Assembly (NCBI RefSeq): GCF_016863295.1
Contig: NZ_BOOP01000019.1
Span: 213,533 to 277,532, forward strand
DNA from: Planotetraspora phitsanulokensis
Lineage (GTDB): Bacteria; Actinomycetota; Actinomycetes; Streptosporangiales; Streptosporangiaceae
Reading direction: 5' to 3'
Length of the DNA stretch: 64,000 bases
Below the pieces are notes generated by a model, which worked only from the letters and a program-made list of their open reading frames with translations, was not told the DNA's origin and did not search any database. Position numbers and translations under genes: made by a program. Positions within the stretch are counted from its first letter, which is position 1, and each line of letters opens with the position of its first letter. This document shows positions 51,745 through 60,835 of the stretch, piece by piece.

Positions 51745-53112
51745 GTGAGGCCGATGTTCCGCCCCCGTTCCATCCGCACGCGCTACACGATGATGGCGAC
51801 GGCCCTGTCCCTGGTGTTCCTGACCACGATCGGCGTGAGCGTCGACCTGACCACCCGGTATCGGATCGAGGCCCACGCCTTCGAAGAGACGAAGGACGTG
51901 GCCAGCCAGTGGAGCGCGGCCGTACGCAACGGCAAGGTGCCGCACACGCTGCCCACCATGACGCGGGTCGACCTGATCCAGATCGTCGACGCGAACGGCC
52001 ATGTCCTCCAGGCCAGCAAGCAGGCGTGGAACAGGCCCCCGATCAGCCGGGTCCGCCCTCCGGCGGACGACCGGTTCCAGGACCTCACCTCGTGTGAACC
52101 CGGGCGCGACTGCGTGTTGCTGTGGGCGATCCGGGTGACGCCCGCCGAGGACTCGCCGGTCGTCTACGCGGGTCTCCCCGAACCCTTCCTGCTCGCCACC
52201 CACTGGCTGGAACTCGGCCTGGCCCTGATCGCACTGCCGATCCTGGGCTTCGTGGCCTGGGCGACCTGGGCCCTGGTCGGCCGGACCCTCCGTCCGGTGG
52301 AGACGATCCGCGCACGCATGTCGGAGATCACCGGCACCGACGTCAGCCTGAGGGTGCCGCTGCCGCCCGGCCGGGACGAGATCGCGATGCTCGCGCGCAC
52401 CGCCAACCAGACGCTCGACCGGCTGGAGATCGCGGTCAAGCAGCAGCGCCGGTTCGCCTCGGACGCCTCGCACGAGCTGCGGACGCCGATCGCGGGCCTG
52501 CGGGTGGCCCTCGAGGACGCGATCGCGCATCCCGAGGACGTCGACGCGCAGGAGACGCTCCGCACGGCGTTGTCGACCACGAACCGGCTCGAGGCGATCG
52601 TCGGCGACCTGCTGGTGCTGGCCCGCCTGCGCGCCAGCGACCCCGAACCGCCCGAGCCGATCGATCTGGCCGCCCTGGCGAAGGAGGCGTCGACCGGCCC
52701 GATCGACACCGTGCCCGTGCACGTGAGCGCGACCGGTGACGTACGGGTCAGCGGCTCCCGCATCCAGTTGATGCGGGTCATGGACAACCTGCTGAACAAC
52801 GCCAGGCGCCACGCCGACAGCAGTGTCGAGGTGACCGTGGAGTCGGAGAACGGCCAGGCCGTCCTGAGCGTGACGGACGACGGCGCGGGCATCGCCCCGC
52901 AGGACCGTGAACGCGTCTTCGGCCGCTTCACCCGCCTGGACGAAGCCCGTCGCCGCGATCCGGGCGGAACCGGCCTCGGGCTCGCGATCTGCCGCGAGAT
53001 CGTCGAGGCCCACGGCGGCACGTTGCGGGTCGAGGACTCCCCCCGGGGAGCCCGGTTCGTCCTGCGCCTGCGTGCGATGGCCGACAACCCGCGGTCCAGA
53101 AGCCGGCCATAG
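51745..53112 (+). CDS. Sensor histidine kinase (orphan, paralogue)
   Basis: The protein is about 455 residues: membrane segment (TMMATALSLVFLTTIGVSVD), extracytoplasmic region with VDLIQIVDANGHVLQAS, second membrane segment with FVAWATWALVGRTLRPVETI, HAMP, HisKA with SHELRTPIAG (about 244), and HATPase with NLLNNARRHA, DDGAGI and GGTGLGLAI. It shares order and many short stretches with the kinase at 48644-50212 but is on the other strand. No response regulator is adjacent. GTG at 51745 (GGAAGGAG upstream) is preferred; ATG at 51754 is possible. Confidence 0.9.
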   Translation: MRPMFRPRSIRTRYTMMATALSLVFLTTIGVSVDLTTRYRIEAHAFEETKDVASQWSAAVRNGKVPHTLPTMTRVDLIQIVDANGHVLQASKQAWNRPPISRVRPPADDRFQDLTSCEPGRDCVLLWAIRVTPAEDSPVVYAGLPEPFLLATHWLELGLALIALPILGFVAWATWALVGRTLRPVETIRARMSEITGTDVSLRVPLPPGRDEIAMLARTANQTLDRLEIAVKQQRRFASDASHELRTPIAGLRVALEDAIAHPEDVDAQETLRTALSTTNRLEAIVGDLLVLARLRASDPEPPEPIDLAALAKEASTGPIDTVPVHVSATGDVRVSGSRIQLMRVMDNLLNNARRHADSSVEVTVESENGQAVLSVTDDGAGIAPQDRERVFGRFTRLDEARRRDPGGTGLGLAICREIVEAHGGTLRVEDSPRGARFVLRLRAMADNPRSRSRP

Positions 53113-53163
53113 GGGCCGGGCTCGCACGCATCACCCGCCCGCCTCGGGCCGACCGGGCGCCCT

Positions 53164-54345
53164 TCACAGAGCCCGGCGACCGGGCGCGGCCACTGTCTGC
53201 TCGATCAGCAGCCGGGCCACGTCGGGCAGGTGGCGTCGGCGCAGGTAGACGGCGCGCTGACGGGCCGCCCCCGAACCGCCGCGCCGGATGGCGTCCAGGG
53301 CGGCCGTCACCATGCGCAGGTCGCCGGTGGCCACGAGGCTCGGCCGGATCCGGTCGAGCAGCCCGCGGACCAGCCGCCAGGCGGGCACCCGGCTACCGGT
53401 GAGCAGGTCGAGCCCGTGTCCTTCCATGCCGTCTCGAGCAGCCCGCCAGTAGGCGGCCCGCAGCAGCGTCTGGTCGATCTGGGGGGCCGCCCTGCCCTCC
53501 CGTACGTCGAGCAGGGCAGTCGCGGCGAGCGCCCGCACGAGCGCGGCGAGCAGAACCGTCTCTCCCACCGTCGCGCAGACGTCGGCGGCACGGAACTCCA
53601 GCGTGGGCACATGATCGGAGATCCGGATGAGCCAGTACACCATCCCGCGATCCATGATCGCCCCGCTCGCCCGGAGGCCTGCGACGAGGCTCTCGTAGTG
53701 CGCGAACGAGTGGAAGAACGGCGACGGCTCCGCGCTCGGCCATCGGCCTATCAACATCGTCCGCCAGCTGGCGTATCCGGTGTCGAGTTCGTCGGCGATC
53801 GGCGAGTTGACCGTCAGCGCGAGCAGCACCGGCAGCCAGGGGCGGGCGTGGTTGCTGACCTGCACGGCCTCCTCGTGATCGTCCATCCCGATGTGGACGT
53901 GGCACCCGCAGACGCCCTGCCCGCGGATGACGGCACGGAACTCCCGGGCGATGTCGTGGTAGCGGGGGGACCGGCTCAGCGGCGGGACTCCCCCGTTCCC
54001 GCTCAGCGCCGTCCCGCAGGCGACCAGGCCCAGGCCCGACTGCGCGGCCGCCGCCGCGGCGGCCCTGCGCAACTCGAGCAGGTCGTCGCCGAGATGGTGC
54101 AGATCGGTGTGGACCTCGGTGTTGCTCTCGACCTGGAAGCGGGTCAGCTCCGGAACCAGGCGGGTCGCGATCGGACCCCGGACACGCCCGCGTACGGCCT
54201 CGGCGCCGGGGACCACCCGTCCCGTCTCCGGGTCCAGCAGCAGGAACTCCTCCTCCACTCCCATCGTGAGCCTCGGTATCGAGGCCGCCGGAGTGGAGAC
54301 GACGGAAGGCGCTCTCGTACCGCGGGAACCGACGACCGTCGTCAC
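53164..54345 (-). CDS. Carboxylate-amine ligase, YbdK/GCS2 family
   Basis: The 393-residue protein has TMGVEEEFLLLDPETG, the metal/ATP-site segment CGCHVHIGMDDHEEAV, and TLEFRAADVC, matching the glutamate-cysteine ligase type 2 (YbdK) family. These enzymes make gamma-glutamyl amides or short peptides with weak or unknown physiological activity. The GTG at 54345 is the longest start without a clear ribosome site; a GTG/ATG nearer GVEEEF could be the real one. It converges with the second histidine kinase. Confidence 0.85.
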   Translation of the reverse strand: MTTVVGSRGTRAPSVVSTPAASIPRLTMGVEEEFLLLDPETGRVVPGAEAVRGRVRGPIATRLVPELTRFQVESNTEVHTDLHHLGDDLLELRRAAAAAAAQSGLGLVACGTALSGNGGVPPLSRSPRYHDIAREFRAVIRGQGVCGCHVHIGMDDHEEAVQVSNHARPWLPVLLALTVNSPIADELDTGYASWRTMLIGRWPSAEPSPFFHSFAHYESLVAGLRASGAIMDRGMVYWLIRISDHVPTLEFRAADVCATVGETVLLAALVRALAATALLDVREGRAAPQIDQTLLRAAYWRAARDGMEGHGLDLLTGSRVPAWRLVRGLLDRIRPSLVATGDLRMVTAALDAIRRGGSGAARQRAVYLRRRHLPDVARLLIEQTVAAPGRRAL

Positions 54346-54913
54346 GGCGGGCCGCTTTCCCGCCGATCACACGTGGTTCGGGCCGACATCGATCGGCTCG
54401 CGACTGGTGATCGCATCTCGATCTCTCTTCTGGATTGATGGAACCGGTCATGTCGGCGTCATGGTCCCCGTGTCCATGTACGGCGGGGGCTCCCGGCTAC
54501 CGGAGGTGATCTTGGGCTTGTCGGCGTACGAACCTGCCGTCAACGACATCGACGACATCGCCTACCGCGCCCTTATCCCGACTAGAAGCTACAAATCACC
54601 CAAAAGCTCAAAGATGACCCCAACCACTGGCCTGCAGGCCGTCCGAGGCCCGGCGACGAGCCCGGTCGAGGACGAAAACAGGGGAAAGCGGGCGAAAGTA
54701 GTCACATGTCGTCACGTGCAGTCACACACGGTCGCGCGTCTATCCGGGAGGCGTCGTCCACGACTCTGTGAAACGACCCCCAACAGCCCTGCGGCGGGCC
54801 CCGGTCAAGCGTTGACGTTGGTCCTCGTTATCGTCGTGATCCCGTAAATCGGGCCGTATGGAGGACCTGCTCGGCTTAACCTGGGGCCCGCGACCACAGG
54901 TACGTCACCAGCG
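54346..54913. other. Gene-poor region
   Basis: Open frames exist here but none has a convincing ribosome site, family motif or typical codon pattern. A segment around 54440-54590 (for example the frame reading SRLPEVILGLSAYEP) could be a decayed gene end; this is a guess. Confidence 0.4.
54701..54740. repeat. Ten-base periodic GTC repeats
   Basis: Four successive ten-base units begin with GTC: GTCACATGTC, GTCACGTGCA, GTCACACACG, GTCGCGCGTC. The regular one-turn spacing in a gene-free region would suit cooperative protein binding. Confidence 0.55.
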
Positions 54914-55102
54914 CTACTTGAGGTATGCCCATGACGCGGCGGCAACCGCGATCAGAATGCAGAGGCGGATGGTCCGGGGTGTGCTGTCGACCACATCCCG
55001 GACCACTCTCGCCACCTCCCCCACCCAGGAACCGAACTCCGGGTCGCGACCCCGCCCGTCACGACCACGCCCCCCGCTTTCACGAGGCCGAATAACCGTC
55101 AT
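54914..55102 (-). CDS. Small single-pass membrane protein (hypothetical)
   Basis: The 62-residue reading begins MTVIRPRESGGRGRDGRG and ends with a membrane segment (IRLCILIAVAAASWAYLK). The ATG at 55102 has GGGGGG about eight bases upstream. Short proteins with this basic-then-hydrophobic layout are common in related actinomycetes, but I cannot name a family. Confidence 0.5.
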   Translation of the reverse strand: MTVIRPRESGGRGRDGRGRDPEFGSWVGEVARVVRDVVDSTPRTIRLCILIAVAAASWAYLK

Positions 55103-55857
55103 TGTGACCACCCCCCGATTTGACGCTATTAGCGGCTTTAGCCGCAAATACGGTTAAAGGCCCAATCGGGAACCCTGTTTCCGTCGGGGCCCGCCCTCAA
55201 GTCGCGGGAATACCGCGCCCTCGTGCCGACCCGGCGGAGGGGATTCCGGACCTTCCATTTCATGGTCACAGGTAACACACCGTGTACGCAATGGATTCGA
55301 GCGGCATTCTAGGGTCCATACGCAGAGTGACGACAAAATCACCAGACGTCTATCTACTTACGTCCACCTTTGTCCCAGAAAAGGGGGATTTCGTGTCCGA
55401 TATGTCCGTCGGCCTTTTCCGGAAATTGGGATAACGACGCGACACGCCGTTCCAGACGAGGAGAGACGGCAGAACATCCCCCGTCACCCTGCGTGGATCC
55501 ACGCGGCCCCCGCCGCATGCGCGGCAACCCCGTGGCGCACGCGCTTTCGCGCGCGAAACGGCCCCGTTTCCGCCGTGAACCGGGCACCGGTCACGGTCCG
55601 CGGCCAATCGTTTCGGCGAACGCCAATCGTTTCGGCTTTCCCCTCGGAACACGCGAAGTGAGGCCTTCCGCGCGACGCCGCCATCGGGCTCGTAACAGAA
55701 AGTGATCGTCCCGGTACGTACCGACATCGAAATGGTAGCCGTACAGTAACCGGCCCTATTCGCGGCTCGCTACGTTTACGCCGGGTTAATTGGGGCTCGC
55801 AATCGTGCCTTCGTAGCCGGAACAAGATCCCTTCCGGCGGGACGAAGGGCACACAAC
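55103..55857. other. Long leader/intergenic region before the PHP-domain gene
   Basis: About 750 bases hold no gene I trust. Visible elements are the palindrome GCGGCTTTAGCCGC (55132-55145), a 15-base direct repeat (55602-55636) and the palindrome CGGTACGTACCG (55712-55723). The AT-richer stretch from 55690 to 55800 is the likely promoter region of the downstream gene. Confidence 0.5.
55602..55636. repeat. 15-base direct repeat, 20-base period
   Basis: GCCAATCGTTTCGGC occurs at 55602-55616 and again at 55622-55636, two helical turns apart, about 220 bases before the PHP-domain gene. It is a candidate tandem binding site. Confidence 0.65.
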
Positions 55858-57597
55858 ATGAGCCACGGGCATTCACACCCCCACGGTCATTCGCACGACC
55901 ACGATCACACCCACGGGCACACCCACGAGCACGCCCTCGACCAGGGCGACATGGCGCCGGTCATCGACATGTCGATCCCGGACGCCGAGCTCTCCCCCAG
56001 CCAGGTGTCGCGTCGTCAGATGTTCCGCCGCGCCGGACTCATCGGCGCGGGCATCACCGCGGCCGGCGTCCTCGGGACGCAGGGCCAGGCGGCGGCCGAC
56101 TCAGACGACAAGTCCTGGGGACGTAGCAACTGCGAGCCCAGGGACGGCTACCTGTGGCTGGCGGGCGACCACCACATCCACACGCAGCACAGCTCGGATG
56201 GCATGTACCGGGTGATCGACCACGTCCAGCACGCCAACGCGTACGGCCTGGACTGGATGGTCATCACCGACCACGGCAGCGTCGCCCACGCCAAGATCGG
56301 CGTCGACAAGGTCAACCCCGACATCGTCGCCGCGCGGAAGGTCATCAAGGACACCCTGGTGTTCCAGGGCCTCGAGTGGAACATCCCGGGCGCCGAGCAC
56401 GGCACGGTCTTCGTGGCCCCCGGCCGCAACGAGGTCTCCACGCTGAAGGAGTTCGAGAACTCCTTCGACGGCTCGGTCAAGAGCGCGACCTCCAGCACGC
56501 CGCAGAACGAGGCCCTCGCGATCGCCGGCCTCAACTTCCTGGCCGACGCGGTCAAGAGGCGCCGCGTGGACGACGCGCTGTTCCTCGCCAACCACCCCGC
56601 CCGCAAGGGCCTCGACTCGCCGCACGAGATCCGCGGCTGGCGCGACGCGCAGCCGACCATCGCGGTGGGCATGGAGGGCGCTCCCGGCCACCAGGCCGCC
56701 GGCATCCCCAAGCCGAACGGTCCCGGCGGCGGCCGCGGCTTCTACGACAGCACCCCGGGCGCCGACTCCTGGCCCGGCTACCCGCCGGAGAGCTACAAGA
56801 CCTTCGGCGGCTTCGACTGGATGACCGCGACCGTGGGCGGCCTGTGGGACAGCCTCCTGGCCGAGGGCAAGACCTGGTGGATCACCGCGAACTCCGACGC
56901 GCACACCGTGTACCAGGACACCAGCCTCCGCGGTCCGAACAGCGACTTCGAGGCCAACGGCCGTTACAACGACCCGGTCTACGGGGGCGGCCCGGTCCTG
57001 ACCCAGGGTGACTTCTGGCCGGGCTACTACAGCCGGACCCACGTGGGCGCCACCGACTTCGGCTACGGCGCGATCATGGACGCCATCCGCGCCGGCCGCA
57101 TCTGGGTCGACCACGGCGGCCTGATCAGCGGCCTCATCGTCCGCGCTCGCACGTCGGACACGCGCGGTGTCACCCTGGGTGGCGCGCTGCACGTCCGCAA
57201 GGGCACCAAGGTCGAGGTCTCCATCGAGATCACCCTGGCCAACCGTCCGAACTGGGCCCAGGAGGTGCCGACCCTCGCTCGGGTGGACGTCATCCAGGGC
57301 GACGTGACCGGCCCGGCCTCCGACAAGGACACCTTCACCACGCCGAAGACGAAGGTCGTCAAGTCCTTCGAGGTGAACAAGAACACCGGCACCGTCACCT
57401 TCAAGTACAACGTCGGCGCCGTCGACCAGCCGATCTACGTCCGGCTCAGGGGCACGGACGGCAAGCGCTCGGCCCCCGGCCTGCTCGGCGCCTCCGTCGA
57501 CCCGCACGGCCCCGCGATCGACGTCTTCGGCGACGCCGACCCGTGGAAGGACCTCTGGTTCTACAGCAACCCGATCTGGATCCTGCCCCGCCGATGA
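55858..57597 (+). CDS. Tat-exported PHP-domain protein with alternating-His leader
   Basis: In the 579-residue protein every second residue from 3 to 25 is His (twelve in all). A Tat signal follows (SRRQMFRRAGLIGAGITAAG, residues 51-70; likely cut near QAAA). The mature part has PHP-type metal motifs: GDHHIHTQHSSDG (103-115), VITDHGSVAHAKIG, LANHPARKG and a later ANSDAHTVYQDTS, so a phosphoesterase-like hydrolase is likely. A C-terminal beta-rich domain (residues about 430-560) is unassigned. If cleaved after export, the His-rich leader would be lost, which is odd and may mean metal loading before export. The ATG at 55858 has GAAGGG upstream. Confidence 0.8.
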   Translation: MSHGHSHPHGHSHDHDHTHGHTHEHALDQGDMAPVIDMSIPDAELSPSQVSRRQMFRRAGLIGAGITAAGVLGTQGQAAADSDDKSWGRSNCEPRDGYLWLAGDHHIHTQHSSDGMYRVIDHVQHANAYGLDWMVITDHGSVAHAKIGVDKVNPDIVAARKVIKDTLVFQGLEWNIPGAEHGTVFVAPGRNEVSTLKEFENSFDGSVKSATSSTPQNEALAIAGLNFLADAVKRRRVDDALFLANHPARKGLDSPHEIRGWRDAQPTIAVGMEGAPGHQAAGIPKPNGPGGGRGFYDSTPGADSWPGYPPESYKTFGGFDWMTATVGGLWDSLLAEGKTWWITANSDAHTVYQDTSLRGPNSDFEANGRYNDPVYGGGPVLTQGDFWPGYYSRTHVGATDFGYGAIMDAIRAGRIWVDHGGLISGLIVRARTSDTRGVTLGGALHVRKGTKVEVSIEITLANRPNWAQEVPTLARVDVIQGDVTGPASDKDTFTTPKTKVVKSFEVNKNTGTVTFKYNVGAVDQPIYVRLRGTDGKRSAPGLLGASVDPHGPAIDVFGDADPWKDLWFYSNPIWILPRR

Positions 57598-58151
57598 CGA
57601 CGCCGATGATCCTGGGCATCGACTCCGGATCACGGACGGTCACCGAGGCCGAGCACCTTCTCCACACCGTGGTGGAGGTGCTCGGCCTGCCGTCCGACGT
57701 GGTCGGATGCACCCATTTCGTGTCGACGGGGACGCCTCACGTGGCCTGCTCCCTGACCGTCCCCACGCAGGTCGACCTGGCCCTCCTCCCGGAGGGCGTG
57801 TCCGCTTCGCTGGGCGAGAGCCGTACGGGCTCGGACCCGGACGGTGCGGCGCTCGCGGCGGCGGCCCACGCGTCGCGGGCGAGCGGCCGGATCGTCATGT
57901 TCCCCGGCAGGGACGAACTCGTGGGCACGCTGACGGTCGGCGAGCTGCTGGAGCGGTCGGCCGTCGCGAGGGTCCGCGTGCTCGCGCAGTCGGAGCCGGC
58001 GGACGCCGAACTCGCGGTGGCGACCAACGACTTCGTCCGGCCCGTGTGGGAGGACGGCGTGATGACCCTGCTCACCATGCCGGCCTCGGGCGGGATGCTG
58101 ATGCCCGCTGAGGTTCCCAACCCCACCCCCTGCTGCGGCGACCACGGCTGA
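57594..58151 (+). CDS. Protein of unknown function coupled to the PHP-domain gene
   Basis: The protein is 185 residues from the ATG at 57594, whose ATGA overlaps the stop of the PHP-domain gene; translational coupling is therefore very likely. I do not recognise a family. Visible features are LGIDSGSRTVTEAEHLLHTV near the start, VACSLTVPTQVDLALLPEG, and a Cys/His tail PCCGDHG that could bind a metal. No signal peptide is seen. Confidence 0.7.
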   Translation: MTTPMILGIDSGSRTVTEAEHLLHTVVEVLGLPSDVVGCTHFVSTGTPHVACSLTVPTQVDLALLPEGVSASLGESRTGSDPDGAALAAAAHASRASGRIVMFPGRDELVGTLTVGELLERSAVARVRVLAQSEPADAELAVATNDFVRPVWEDGVMTLLTMPASGGMLMPAEVPNPTPCCGDHG

Positions 58152-58231
58152 TCCACGGGCTGATCACACGGGCTGATCACACGGGCTCATCCTGGGCTGA
58201 TCCATGGGCTGATCACACGCGCTGATCACAC
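58145..58231. repeat. Tandem GGCTGATCACAC repeats
   Basis: Seven imperfect units of 12-13 bases follow one another; the clearest, GGGCTGATCACAC, occurs twice at 58157-58182 with close variants at 58207-58231. Four units contain the palindrome TGATCA. The array starts within the last codons of the preceding gene and ends about 100 bases before the next one. Confidence 0.85.
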
Positions 58232-58327
58232 GGCGGGAAATGCGTGTGATCTTCGTGGGGATTCGCGATAGAACGGGCTGCTCCGCAGGACAGGCGACGA
58301 GCGGTCCACGACGCGAATGGAGTCCGG

Positions 58328-59332
58328 GTGGCGAGCGAAGGCAGCGCAGATGTGAGTCTGGGAAGGGTCGCCGACCTGGTGACGCCGATGGCGGTCCGGG
58401 TGGCGGCGACCCTGCGCGTCGCCGACCACATGACGCATGGACGGCGGACGGCGAAGGAACTGGCGGAGGCGGTGAACGCCGACGCCGACGTGCTCGATCG
58501 CCTGCTGCGGCACCTTGTGAGCGCGGGAGTGCTGGCCCGGGACGGGGCGGGCGGGTACGCGCTGACCCCGCTGGGCGAGTCGCTTCGCGACGATCACCCG
58601 AGTGGGCTGCGCGAGATGCTGGACGTCGAGGGCGCGATCGGCCGGGCCGACCTCTCGTTCGTCCACCTGCTGCACAGCGTCAGAACCGGACGGCCCGCGT
58701 TCCCCGAGCAGTTCGGCCGTTCGTTCTGGGACGACCTCGCGGCCGATCCGGTCCGGACCGCGTCCTACGACGCGCAGATGGGCGCGGACGTGGCGGAGTG
58801 GGCACCGCCGATCATCTCGGCGTACGACTGGGGATCGCTCGGCCACGTGATCGACGTCGGAGGCGGAAACGGCACCCTGATGGCCGCGCTGCTGCGGGCG
58901 TACCCCACACTTCGCGGTACGGTCTTCGACCAGCCGGAGACCGCCGAGGCCGCGCGGGCCACCCTCGCCGCCGCCGGTCTCGCCGACCGAAGCGACGTCG
59001 CCGCCGGCAGCTTCTTCGACACCCTGCCGCCGGGCGCCGACGGCTATCTCCTGTCCGCGATCATCCACGACTGGAACGACGAATCGGCCCGGTCGATCCT
59101 CCGGTCCTGCGCCGAGGCGGCCGGGACCACGGGGTCGGTCTTCGTCATCGAGAAGACCGGAAGCGACGGTGAGTCCGTGAACACCGGCATGGACCTGCGG
59201 ATGCTCGTCTATTTCGGCGGCAGGGAACGCGGCGTCGGCGAACTCTCCGCCCTGGGGGAATCCGCCGGGCTCACGACGGTCGCCGTCCACCCTGCCGGGA
59301 CGTTGTCGATCGTCGAACTGGCCGTGCGTTAG
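58328..59332 (+). CDS. O-methyltransferase (AcsOMT/hydroxyneurosporene-type)
   Basis: The 334-residue protein has an N-terminal winged-helix dimerisation domain (AATLRVADHMTHGRRTAKEL) and a SAM-binding domain with VIDVGGGNGTLMAALLRAYP and GTVFDQPETAEAAR, then SAIIHDWNDESARSILR containing the usual catalytic His. Such enzymes methylate small phenolic or polyketide-like substrates. The GTG at 58328 has GGAG about five bases upstream. Confidence 0.9.
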   Translation: MASEGSADVSLGRVADLVTPMAVRVAATLRVADHMTHGRRTAKELAEAVNADADVLDRLLRHLVSAGVLARDGAGGYALTPLGESLRDDHPSGLREMLDVEGAIGRADLSFVHLLHSVRTGRPAFPEQFGRSFWDDLAADPVRTASYDAQMGADVAEWAPPIISAYDWGSLGHVIDVGGGNGTLMAALLRAYPTLRGTVFDQPETAEAARATLAAAGLADRSDVAAGSFFDTLPPGADGYLLSAIIHDWNDESARSILRSCAEAAGTTGSVFVIEKTGSDGESVNTGMDLRMLVYFGGRERGVGELSALGESAGLTTVAVHPAGTLSIVELAVR

Positions 59333-59337
59333 CCCGC

Positions 59338-59619
59338 TCAGGCGCCGAGATCCCGGGCGATGTTGTCCAGGCAGTGGGTCAGCGAGGCGAGCCGCTCCTC
59401 GGTCACCGGCTGGCCGGAGAGCACCCCGGGGATGTCCTCCCGCCGCACGATCACCAGCGTGCGGCGAGGCTTGGCACCACCCGCCGCCGCTTCCTCGATC
59501 TCCCGCTCGATCTCGTCGAGTGAGCGGATCACGCACTCCCCCCGGACGAAGACCAGGGCCACGTTCGGATCAGCGGACTCGATCAGCCGTCTGACACATT
59601 CCTGATCGACGATTGACAT
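59338..59619 (-). CDS. Small conserved protein of unknown function
   Basis: The 93-residue protein begins MSIVDQECVRRLIESADP and contains ALVFVRGECVIRSLDEIERE and a C-terminal helix. No family is recognised; the acidic helical middle and lack of signal suggest a cytoplasmic protein. The ATG at 59619 has GGGAGGA upstream, which strongly supports it. It ends five bases from the convergent methyltransferase gene. Confidence 0.75.
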   Translation of the reverse strand: MSIVDQECVRRLIESADPNVALVFVRGECVIRSLDEIEREIEEAAAGGAKPRRTLVIVRREDIPGVLSGQPVTEERLASLTHCLDNIARDLGA

Positions 59620-59785
59620 CGGAGTCCTCCCTTCGTGTACGGCGGGTCGTGTACGGCGGGCCGCGACCGTGGAGGCCGGGCGGCCCTCCCGGCGCGCGAC
59701 GCCCCACCCGCAGGCCCGGGCCCCTCAGGTGCCGACACTCGGTACTGCCCCGGGCCCCGACTGGTATGCCCTCCGGCGCGGCCGG

Positions 59786-60835
59786 CTACCGTCGCCGTCC
59801 GTCGCCGACGGCCGGCTCCTTCATCCGGTCATGTAGTCCTGAGACCGACGCGAGCGGCGGGGTGGCCATCCCCGCCCCTCCGTGCACGCCCTCGATCAGC
59901 TCGCGCAGGGCGTCAGTGGCCGTACGTCGGGGACGCCAGCCGAGCACGGTCCGGGCGCGGGTCACGTCCATGATGGGAATCCGCAGGGCCATCTCGACCA
60001 GGCCCGGCGACGCCGGAATCAGGTGCAGATGCCAGCCGGCCGCGATCACCGACCTGGCCAGCCATGGCGGCACGGGCATCCGGCGGGCGCCGAACAACTC
60101 CGCCAGGACCTCCGGGTCTATGACGGGATCGGCGGCGAGGTTGAACGCGCCGGAGACGGGCCGGGTCACGGCCAGACGGTAGGCCTGGCCGGCGTCGTCG
60201 GAATGCAGCGCCTGGATCCGGAGTCCGGGGATGTCCGGGATCAGTGGGATGAGCCCGGGCCGTACGAGTCTCTGGGGCAGCAGCGGGCCGGCGAACAGGC
60301 GGCGCTGCTCGGCGGCGGATTCGCGCTTGAAGGTGAACCCAGGGCGCATGCGGACGACCCGAATGTCGGGATGGTCATTCTCGAAGACGTCGAGGACCCG
60401 TTCGAGATAGGCCTTCTCCCGCGAGTACGCCGCGTTGGGCCAGCCGTGAGTGGGCCAGGTCTCGTCGACCGGCCCGTCCTTCGGCCCCGGCGAGTAGGCG
60501 CCGACCGACGACGCATGGACGAGCGCACTCACGCCCGCCGTCGCGGCGGCCCGGAAGACGCGCATGCTGCCGAGCACGTTGCACGTCCAGGTCGTCACCG
60601 GATCATGGGTCGGCTGGAACAGCCAGGCCAGATGGATCACCGCGTCCGCCCCGGCGAAGATCTCCGTGAGGTCGTCCTTGCTCACGTCCGCCGTCCGCCA
60701 GGAGGTCTTGCCGGACCGCCACTCGGGCTGCCGCCTCGCGACCCCGACGATCGAGGTGACGGAGGGCTCGGACTCAAGGGCCGAAACCACGCTGGTCCCG
60801 ACGTTCCCGGTGGCACCGACCACGATAATCCGCAT
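59786..60835 (-). CDS. Extended SDR (NAD-dependent epimerase/dehydratase-like)
   Basis: The protein is 349 residues from the ATG at 60835: Rossmann motif IIVVGATGNVGTSVVSALES, AVIHLAWLFQPTH, ALVHASSVGAYSPGP and the catalytic YSREK (YxxxK). It belongs to the NAD-dependent epimerase/dehydratase family; the substrate is unknown. A longer in-frame start upstream to 61027 lacks support. Confidence 0.87.
   Translation of the reverse strand: MRIIVVGATGNVGTSVVSALESEPSVTSIVGVARRQPEWRSGKTSWRTADVSKDDLTEIFAGADAVIHLAWLFQPTHDPVTTWTCNVLGSMRVFRAAATAGVSALVHASSVGAYSPGPKDGPVDETWPTHGWPNAAYSREKAYLERVLDVFENDHPDIRVVRMRPGFTFKRESAAEQRRLFAGPLLPQRLVRPGLIPLIPDIPGLRIQALHSDDAGQAYRLAVTRPVSGAFNLAADPVIDPEVLAELFGARRMPVPPWLARSVIAAGWHLHLIPASPGLVEMALRIPIMDVTRARTVLGWRPRRTATDALRELIEGVHGGAGMATPPLASVSGLHDRMKEPAVGDGRRR

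Noticed and set aside
54107..54847. 246-residue rightward frame over the YbdK N-terminus and the gene-poor region
   Set aside because: Its first part is antisense to the ligase gene and the rest shows no recognised motif; a decayed gene end cannot be excluded.
55154..55342. 62-residue leftward frame in the gene-poor region
   Set aside because: There is no ribosome site, and the codon use and composition are unlike its neighbours.
58145..58231. Possible CRISPR array
   Set aside because: Units are 12-13 bases, directly adjacent and degenerate, with no spacers and no cas genes nearby.
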